From Rosellinia necatrix (lineage: Eukaryota; Ascomycota; Sordariomycetes; Xylariales; Xylariaceae), in NCBI GenBank assembly GCA_021209875.1, contig JAGYVD010000007.1, positions 2,976,001 to 3,040,000 on the forward strand: a DNA stretch of 64,000 nucleotides, in the 5' to 3' direction. The position numbers were made by a program, and so were the translations under genes. This document shows positions 56,321 through 64,000 of this stretch, in pieces. Below the pieces are notes generated by a model that ran no database searches, had not been told where the DNA came from, and was given only the letters and a program-made list of their open reading frames with translations. How positions within the stretch are numbered: the first letter of the stretch is position 1; each line of letters starts with the position of its first letter.

Positions 56321-59316
56321 CGCGAACGCGCCCCCGGATGCGCAGGCTGGCAAGAAAGATCGTGTGGTGTCGGGCGATTATATGGAAATGATAACAACCT
56401 ATTATGTGTTACGGGGCACGTTGGTGCTCGCAATCTCTCGATCAAGCCGGGCCGGACTGGGTGGTTTGGGTTGATTAATGAAACAATACAAACAAGCTTG
56501 GGGATACTGGTTTCACATATCTAGGTATTAATATAAAAGCATAAATAGAAACACTAGTTATATCTTTATGATTTTAGTTACTGGTATCAGCCCTGTTATG
56601 GGCTGCCGTTAGATATCCATATCTGAAGGCATCGAGACTTCACTTTTTGGAGATAATCGTCTGCGCGCACAAACTCTACCAACCTATAACGATATTATGG
56701 CTACCTGGGAATTCCCGGTAAGAAACCTGTATGTTACAAGTGGCCATAACCTCCATGAAATGCGCGAATATAACTGAAGCTATGCTTCTGGCTGGGCCAC
56801 GGATACTAGGTCCCGGAGACCGAAGGCGAGCAACAGCGGGTTTATGCGGAACCGGTTCCTGGATCTGAGAGAGCCAGAGGAAAACTGATCCAAAACTGAC
56901 TTGTTGTTCCCGGAGCTAGCCAAATTCCCCATAACGCTCTACAACCTGTATCTTCTTCCCGATATCGGCACATTGCTTGCTGGCGAATAGACCATCTAGG
57001 GTAACCACGTACGGCGCCTGGATTTCCAAGTCGAGACGTAATGCAAAAATATGAATGTCTAAGATTCATCTAACTAAGCCATGTTCCATCCGTGCAAGTG
57101 ACATTAAAACATATCGCGAACTAGGCCTGCCCGCATTGCAGTCGCTATTCAAAAATAGGATAAAGTCTCAGACTCGTTGAGTCATGTTAGTCAAGCTTAC
57201 AACGCTGGCAACGCTCTTCTCTATTACGCCATGTGGACTCGACTTTATTTTAGCTCTAAACTGTCGTGAAGCTTTTGTGGTTGGCAAGCTCCTAGCTTAT
57301 ACACAGACCAACTCTCCATGGCATATAACCCATTTATGACAAAGCGAAATGAACAGCAGGACATTGGCAACGAAGCCCTTCTTTTGCATGACCTTTATCT
57401 ATACCGAAATATGTATTCGAACATTAGGTTACTAGAGTTCTTACGCGTGGCAAAGCGCCCCCACGCTCATCGGAGATGGAGGTAACGCGGGTTGCAACAT
57501 GTAAGACCGAGACGAAAATAGGCTGCAGATATGCCCGTTTCGTATGCAAGTCATACATACTGCCATGCATTCTTCAAGCCCGAGTTACGCCTCACAGCGG
57601 GAAGAGTAGCAGGGGCTAGACGCAGGAGGGATGACAAGGTAATACTCTTCTCTCGCCTGTGGCTTGAAAAGCCAACTGGTCGCCGAATTCAGGGGGAGCT
57701 ATGGATGTTAGATCCCCCCCCGCGCTTCTCCATAAGTCGTACGTTCTAATGGCACAGTCTTGCATTCCAAGTTCGGCATTTATAACCCAGAAATTTCAAA
57801 GAGACAATTCTCGATACAGAGGATGGCTACCCCTGCCCTCGTCGCTTACTAGTGCTTCGCGGCCTCCACATACCAAGGAATCGCAGACCTCGTCTATCGT
57901 GCAGCTGACCAAGCGTTCGCAGTCCTTTTCCAGACCTCCCCCTTCGTATTTTCGATGTGGTAGATATTTCCTGTTCTGCCAGCACTGAATCGCTGCCGGC
58001 TGTATCCGGCAGGTTAGTAGTTGGTTGCAGACATGTTTCCAAGCGCGATGTCAATGCGCTGTAGCGCGCTCCTTCGCGCGCGACTATAACGATGACTAGG
58101 TAAGTTGTGTGTATGTGTGTGTGTGTGTGTGTGTGTACATATGTGCGTACGTTTGTATGCAATTGATCCCATAACTAGATAGTGTACATATTTGCCTGAG
58201 CTAACGGCGTTAAGACTGCCTAGATCGTCGAGAACCGCGCTACTACATATTTAGCACAGACGACGATGTCCCGTCGAGCCGGGTCAACACCTGGGTCGAG
58301 CCCCGAACGACTGTGGGCTAGGATCATGCTAGAGACGCTATTAATAATCTGGAATCTGGAGATGGGGCCGGAACGTCTTGGTGCTTTTAAAATGTGCCGG
58401 AATGAAGAATATGGAACTAGGCAACTGTTGCCACGACCATGGTGATAGCTTTTCGAAAGGACAGACCTCGCCACAGCAGCATCCGCCCATACACACGTGA
58501 GTCTTGCGCTCCAGAATTAGGATGAGGCCTGGCTGAAAGAGACAGAGGCGATGCATATCAATTTCCTATTCCGGGCAACGAGGTGGGCTCTCGAAACCTT
58601 AGTTCCAATAGTGGGAAGAAATTACGGGTTTTGCCGTCGAAGGGCTTGTTGTTTTCATGTGAACAGCCTGAACAGCCTGAACAACCCTGCAAAGCAAAGA
58701 TGAGATGGCAGGTTGGGATGAGAGTGAGAATGAGAATGAGGGAAAGGGCGTGTGGGTGCGTGTAGTATTTTGCCTTGATTATACTAACTACAGGTAACTA
58801 GCTATGTATAAGCAAAACAAACACTTGTAACTAGTTATAGTTATTTACTAAGTAACCCGAAACTACTTATTGTCTACCGTAGTTAATTGCTCGATGGACA
58901 ACGTTCGAAACGCCTTATATCAAGGTGATCTGCCTCTTTTAGGGACCTTCTCCGCCAGGCTAACGGGTGATGATCCTCAGCGACCGGCCAGGCGCTCGAC
59001 TTCCGGTTCATCCTCCTTCCCACCCCTAATCTCTTGGTTGCAAGGATACATCCATTCCCTGATTCTGAGCCCGAAAGCTAGTCTCGGCCGCTATTATATT
59101 ACGCCGCTATTCTCGGGTCCACGCGGCTAGGACTCCTGACGATGATGGATCCGATTCATTCCTTCTCCATCTACTACTACTCACGCGCAGGTAGCGTTTA
59201 ACACGATGTGGTGAAGACAATCCAACTGGGATGCTCTATCACCGGTAACGTCGTCGCTGGTCTCGATGTGATTATACTATATTTGATTTGGAGTTGTGCA
59301 CTCATTTCGCTCCGGA
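56321..59316. other. Intergenic region, no gene seen
   Basis: About 3 kb, stop-rich in all frames and AT-richer than the flanking genes. It contains a (TG)n run (listed), three GAACAGCCT units at 58663-58686 and GAGAATGAGAATGAG at 58723-58740. Confidence 0.45.
58106..58136. repeat. (GT)n microsatellite
   Basis: GTGTGT run with one TA interruption. Confidence 0.85.
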
Positions 59317-60597
59317 ATGGCTCCTCACCCGTATGAGCCGCCACCGCCTCTCCCGGCCGAGAATGGCGTTCACGTCTGGAGGACGGCGATCGTGGTACCG
59401 ATTATCACCTTCTTTTTCGTCGCTGCGAGGTTTTACACAAGGCTATATCTGTTAAGCAGGCGGCCTACAATCGATGATTGTACGTCCCCTTCTACCATAG
59501 GCCATCCCACAACTCCGATAGACTAATAAACGGATAGATATTGTTGGCGCGACGATGGTCGTCAGTATTGTTCATGGGGTGTTGATAGCTAATGCGACCT
59601 ACCACGGCATGGGCTTACATATCTGGCAATTTACCCCTGAGTTGAACTCGGAGTACTATCTCTGGCTGGGCATATCATCGCAGTTTTATAACCTTGGCCT
59701 CGCCGGTTTCAAGAGCGCCCTGGTTCTCCTCTACCTACAAACCTTCGGACTTGTCAGCGTGAGGTTCAGGATCGCCTGCTATCTCACGTTGTTTTATACC
59801 CTGGGTTATCTCACCGCCAACCTTTTCATAGAATTCCTAGGATGTTGGCCGATCGAGAAGAAGTGGCATTCCGAACTGGCTGGCCACTGCATCAACCGAA
59901 CGGCGGCGAATACGTTCTTTGGCATAGGCCATGTAACGAGCGACTTGATCATCGCGATACTCCCGCTGCCTTCGATATGGAAACTGACATTTCCGACGAC
60001 CCGACAGAAGATTGGGTTGAGTCTCAGCCTTTCCAGCGGATTTCTGTTCGTCCTTCCCCGTCAACTTGCTCCTGTTATTTGGTAACCTGTCTCACCGACT
60101 AACAAACGGACGCTCGCAGTGCCTGGGCCGTCGCCACCGTTCGCTATGTAATATCGACATACAACCAGTTCACATATGACAGGCCGTGGTGGGCCGGAAT
60201 CAGCTTCACGTTTTCGATCCTGGAGCTCAACACGGGCCTGATATGCGCCTGCGTCCCGACCTTCAGCCCTCTCCTTTCCGCCTGGGCTTCATCCCGGGTC
60301 TCGAACTTCATCACCACGTGGACGGGCGGATCCGGAGTTTGGCAGAACAGTGCTGAGAAGACGCCTTGGGAGGACGACTACCACGCTCATCTCCCGACCG
60401 AGCCGCGCGAGACGCGGGGGCGCAGGGCACCGGGAAGGGGAGGGGACGGCGACGGGGCAGCGATTGCCCCTATCGCGCCTATCGCGCCTATCGCCTCTAA
60501 AGACATGGCGACTTTCAGTCCGGTTGGCTACGATGATGATATGCCGTTATGTGATTTATCAGGTTTACAAGCTCTTGCTGAGCGTGACAAAGTCTAG
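59317..60597 (+). CDS. Rhodopsin-domain (Pth11-like) seven-helix membrane protein
   Basis: Three exons, 59317-59479, 59538-60045 and 60120-60597, in frame for 382 residues. I took the ATG at 59317 (MAPHPYEPPPPLPAENGVHVW). Seven hydrophobic segments follow: AIVVPIITFFFVAARFY; DYIVGATMVVSIVHGVLIA; WLGISSQFYNLGLAGFKSAL; FRIACYLTLFYTLGYLTANLF; IGHVTSDLIIAILPLPSIW; LSLSLSSGFLAWAVATVRYV; and AGISFTFSILELNTGLICAC. The segment-3/4 region ends in FLGCWPIEKKWH, with the Cys typical of the family, and DLIIAILPLPSIWKL is its most conserved motif. There is no CFEM domain at the N-terminus. The cytosolic tail has an APIAPIAPIA repeat. Such proteins are plasma-membrane receptors or receptor-like proteins, some involved in host-surface sensing; the ligand is unknown here. 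Family identity is secure. Confidence 0.9.
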
Positions 60598-61347
60598 TAA
60601 CACGTCTACATGCACTGCTTTTCCCCTAGAGCTATGATATGTGCGGTGATATGCATGCTTGATGAAAAAGCTCAAACGAGATGAAGTCCCGTTCCCACAA
60701 CGAAAAATAAACTACATACTGGTGGGCTAAGGGCCAATACGCCAAGACAGGAACATCCTTGCATATGGAGTGCACATGGAGCCTGCACACAACAAACAAG
60801 GCGATGAAACAAACCCGCATAGTCGCTTGAGCAAGAGTTTGAGATCTTAACTATTCTATATATAGCCCATCGATCGACTGATAACCCCATGCCGCGATAG
60901 ACGCGCTGCCCACAAGACATGGATACAAGCAACGTTACATATACGCATAAATAACAACAGTTTAACGATCTGGGAGCCGGCTCGTCGGCCAACGGATGGC
61001 TCCCGGCTTTATGCACTTGGCTAGTAGCATGGATTTGCGTTGAAGCGATATCCAGGGGGTGGGGGGAAGGGAGAATGAAGGAGAAAAACGACAAATCTTC
61101 GACTCTTCGCGGAAGAAACGACGTAGGGGGGTGATACTCGACGGGACGGGATTATTCGCAGGATCAAACGTGTAATCCAAGACCCTACGCGGATAGATAC
61201 TCTCCGCTCCGTGTCAACGATACCGAACGCCAACGTGTGTGTGTCGAGTCTGAATTACTTTACGCACATGGGGCTGCATGGTCATGGCGACGATTGTGGC
61301 CCGGCCGACACCGCCCGGCCGAGCCCTCGGCATCCGATGGGCCCCCG
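60598..61347. other. Convergent intergenic region
   Basis: Spacer between the receptor-like gene and the minus-strand GNAT gene. No coding-like frame. Confidence 0.5.
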
Positions 61348-61634
61348 TCACCACGGCGGGCTCGCGAAGCACTCGCCGGCGATCTCCTTGCCCCCGCCCC
61401 CGCCCTCGCCCTCGCCCCAGCGGTGGACGGTGGTGGCGTAGTGGACCCAGCCGAGGCGGCGGTAGAGGCGGATGGCGGGCTGGTCCTTGACGAGGGCGAG
61501 GATGAGCAGGCGCAGGCGGCGGCGGCGGGCCTCGGCCTCGACGGCGCGGACGAGCGCCGTCGCCGCCCCGAGCCCGCGCGCCCCCGGGTGCACGAACAGC
61601 CGCGCGAGCACTGCGAGCCCGTCCGTGCCGTCGC

Positions 61635-61671
<37 letters not shown>

Positions 61672-61924
61672 ATGTTGCTTCTCCAGCCACGGCGTCGTCA
61701 CGTTCGCGTACCGCTTTCCCCCCGGCGGCGGCGGTCCCGTTCATCGCCACGTGTCCGATCACGACCCCTTCGTGCTCCGCCACCCAGGCTTCGTCGTCCC
61801 CCAGCAGGTCCTCGAGCGCGTTGTCCACCCCGTGCACCGGGTACCCGCTGTCGCGGTACACGACCCCCATCATCTCGACGCACGCCGGCAGGTCCTCCGC
61901 TGTCCGGGGGCGTATGCTGACCAT
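61348..61924 (-). CDS. GNAT N-acetyltransferase with polyglutamine insert and a one-base frame shift
   Basis: Starts at the ATG at 61924: MVSIRPRTAEDLPACVEMMGVVYRDSGYP..., with WVAEHEGVVIGHVAMNGTAAAG. The later half is in another frame: RYANVTTPWLEKQH, a run of 12 Gln, then LAVLARLFVHPGARGLGAATALVRAVEAEA and PAIRLYRRLGWVHYATTVHRWG. The second part carries the acetyl-CoA-binding motif (R/Q-x-x-G-x-G/A, here ARGLGA) and the usual LYRRLGW. Both halves belong to one GNAT domain of about 190 residues. The frame changes near a run of six G residues at about 61722-61727. One G fewer would restore it; alternatively a 43-base GT...AG intron just downstream could, but it lacks a branch site. So this may be a sequencing error, a short intron or a young pseudogene. 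The substrate is unknown. Confidence 0.65.
61636..61671 (-). repeat. (CAG)n polyglutamine-coding microsatellite
   Basis: Twelve perfect CAG triplets on the minus strand, in frame with the second half of the GNAT gene and just before its LAVLARLFV strand. Confidence 0.9.
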
Positions 61925-61928
61925 CGGA

Positions 61929-61954
61929 TCATACACACACACGCACACACACAA

Positions 61955-61986
<32 letters not shown>

Positions 61987-62080
61987 GAGGGGGGAGAGGG
62001 AAAGAGGGAAAGAGGGAAGGAGGGGGGGAAAGGGGAGGGGGAGGGGGGTAGAGAGAGAGAGAGAGTTGGAGAAAGGGGGG
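61929..62080. repeat. CA microsatellite and long polypurine tract
   Basis: A (CA)n run is followed by (AG)n and G/A-only sequence with very few pyrimidines on the plus strand (about 61954-62090). It sits directly upstream of the GNAT start, in its promoter or leader. Confidence 0.85.
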
Positions 62081-62914
62081 AAGAGCGAGAAGCACAGGAT
62101 ATCTCGTAGAATGCGGCGAGTATGGCAATTTGAAGGTCTGATGGACTAGTGATATATATCGGGACGAGCAAAGACGACGACGACGACGACGACGGTGTGC
62201 TTACTGATTATTCCTATGTGTCACGAGAATGTCCTATTGGGGTGGCCTGCTGGTCGCATGCATGACTCACCAACGGTTAAGGATACCCCCCAGCTTGCGC
62301 TCCTATACCGGTGTCCGAATATGGCTGTTCTGGAGAAACATATCGTGCGGGTGTATTGCCGCTCCTTATCCCCATCTTCTTGGTGGCCATCGGACACTGT
62401 CGTCTGCATTAAAAATAATGATATGACAATGAAGAGTACTCTCTTTCATCACTATGTCCAAACTTAAGCGGCGATGATCATAAATAAATGTACGAGGTTC
62501 ACTAGGCGACATATACTCTCAATGCTGTATAATTAAAATCGAAAAGAGTTAGCAAGTAATGTTCAACCTCCCTAAAATAAGTGAAGGGGTCTATAATTCG
62601 ACGACACAATCTTCATAACGTGGGTTGAGAAAGAGAGACCAGCCGATCCCCACATCTAACCTGCCTCCTCTTGAAGCATGCCAGCGTGCCACTCTGTTTG
62701 CTTGTACAGTCGGATACATGATTCCAAGGGCAATTTTCTGCCTAAGAGTTCTTATTATCATGAATTCTTTTGCCGTTTATTCCTCGTCCTAGAGCGGCTT
62801 ATATAATCTGACGCCAAACACGACAAGAACGACTTTATGTTACATGAGTCCGTAATTAGCCCCTAGACGCCCGAAAAACAGTCCATTGAGGTCATTAAAC
62901 CGAGAGCTCGCTCC
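62081..62914. other. Intergenic region between GNAT and NUP133
   Basis: Holds a (GAC)n run at 62174-62193 and AT-rich sequence. No recognisable gene. The right end is the 3' flank of NUP133. Confidence 0.5.
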
Positions 62915-64000
62915 CTACTGTGTGTTATTTCGTTCGTTTGTAGCTTCCGTTGACTTCGCCCACAGCTTCTTCGTGGTTGATGTCTTCAGAAAGCCTCCCG
63001 CCGATTGCGCTTCAGTGGCGTCATCGTACTGTTGGTCAACCGCCTGCTCCGCAAGCTTCTGTGTTTCCTTCGTCCACTCCTCTAGCCGGTGTGTTTCAAT
63101 ATGTTTACGAAGATTGGAATCTTCCCATCGCATCGCTTCCAACATCTTCTCTCGATAACTCTTCTCCATGCTTGCAAACCGCCTATCGAGAGTACGCATA
63201 TAAACGCCGGCGGCTTGTGAGGGTGCCAATCTTCGATGTGCTACTTTGGCACGACGGTTGTTTTCTACTTAGTGTTAGCCTGACGCAGATATTGTCCGCT
63301 GCGGATGGACTTACGATTTGCATATAGGGTGCAGTAAAGCTGAAAGAGATCTGTTTGGCCGAGGACGTCCATGGTCTCCTCATCGTCCTTCATCGTCGTA
63401 TTATTTAGCGTTGTCCAATCCTCACGCAGAAAGCATCGTCTCCAAATAAGCCGCTCAGCTTGGTGGCGCTCATCACCACGAAGTCCATTGCTGGCCACCT
63501 GGATGGCAAGGAAAAATTGATCAGCAATATTCTCTTTGGTGTCCGGAGGCAAGTTGACCATGGTGAGAAGGTCAATTAGAGTCAGCGGGTCAAGAGCTTC
63601 ATGCTGAAGTAGTCGTTTCATTGCGTCCTCGAACAATTGAGAGAGTATCTTGTACTTTTTGGGGCATTCGAAGGCAAAAGCTTCTTGGACGAGACCCAGT
63701 TCTTCAGCCTCGTCGAGCGCTACGCTGATAACTGGCCGGATTTGGGTATCGTAAAATTCATTTTGAATACCGATGATAGCAAGCTCCCTATCGATGGCCT
63801 CGACGCGCAAATCCTCGGTGGCACCGTTGATGGCGGCTTCTTGGACGGTTGATGCTTGGCTGGGAGGACGCGTTGATTCGGCCATTCGGGCTAGTTTACC
63901 AAGGCTAAGTTCGATTTTCTTGTTCCAAACTTGTTGTTCTCGAGCTAAGCCCAAATCGAGAAGGGTCTCAGCAGCATGATCGATATCTTCCTCGCCGACG
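62915..64000 (-). CDS. NUP133: Nucleoporin Nup133, C-terminal part
   Basis: Partial: the N-terminal beta-propeller and most of the helical stack lie beyond the right edge. Two exons are visible, 64000-63315 and 63240-62915, spliced through a 74-base intron (GTAAGT donor, GGCTAACAC branch, AGTAG acceptor). The C-terminal roughly 335 residues include WNKKIELSLGKLARMAES and LLTMVNLPPDTKENIADQFFLAIQVA. The typical end of Nup133 follows: AERLIWRRCFLREDWTTLNNT, DDEETMDVLGQTDLFQLY, RTLDRRFASMEKSYREKMLEAMRWEDSNLRKHIETHRLEEW. Nup133 is a scaffold subunit of the Y (Nup84/Nup107) complex of the nuclear pore. This tail is the part that binds the Nup84/Nup107 end of the complex. The last 25 or so residues are poorly conserved in the family. 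Identity is well supported by the WRRCFLRxDW...KDD pattern. Confidence 0.85.

Overview
The window is nuclear DNA of a filamentous ascomycete (Pezizomycotina). Sordariomycetes is the most likely class, but that is inferred from gene style only. Most reconstructed introns are short (about 50-170 nt) with GTAAGT/GTAGGT-type donors, a CTAAC/CTGAC branch site and a YAG acceptor. Coding exons are GC-rich at third positions. Intergenic DNA is long, AT-richer, and carries many copies of a TACCTAGGTA/(CTAC)n-type motif. No transposon, CRISPR array, rRNA gene or prokaryotic feature was seen.

Layout. 0-12 kb: N-terminal piece of an OMA1-type protease running off the left edge, a repetitive GPI-anchored wall protein, two poorly known minus-strand genes (one single-pass membrane protein) and a Yippee/zinc-ribbon gene. 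12-24 kb: D-aminoacyl-tRNA deacylase DTD1, the CCR4-NOT subunit NOT3/5, a GH127 beta-L-arabinofuranosidase and a C2H2 + Zn2Cys6 regulator. 24-35 kb: a small hypothetical protein, a tRNA-Gln/tRNA-Glu pair and about 8 kb without a convincing gene. 35-50 kb: a C2H2 protein, a Dot5/PrxQ peroxiredoxin, NADP-isocitrate dehydrogenase, an alpha-arrestin and an uncharacterised His/Cys protein. 50-64 kb: a Zn2Cys6 regulator, a class II aldolase/adducin protein, a rhodopsin-domain (Pth11-like) membrane protein, a GNAT acetyltransferase with a frame problem, and the C-terminal part of Nup133 running off the right edge.

The core genes serve translation quality control (DTD1, tRNAs), mRNA decay (NOT3), redox and NADPH supply (Dot5, IDP), nuclear pore assembly (Nup133), mitochondrial quality control (OMA1) and permease turnover (arrestin). 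The others look accessory: sugar scavenging (GH127, possibly the aldolase), sensing (rhodopsin-like receptor), wall surface and transcription factors. I see no biosynthetic cluster or defence island. Novelty candidates are individual genes: the His/Cys NCQNWV protein, the 81-residue cysteine protein, the GNAT with a polyglutamine insert and frame shift, and the linked tRNA pair. All exon models were made by eye, without transcripts or database searches.
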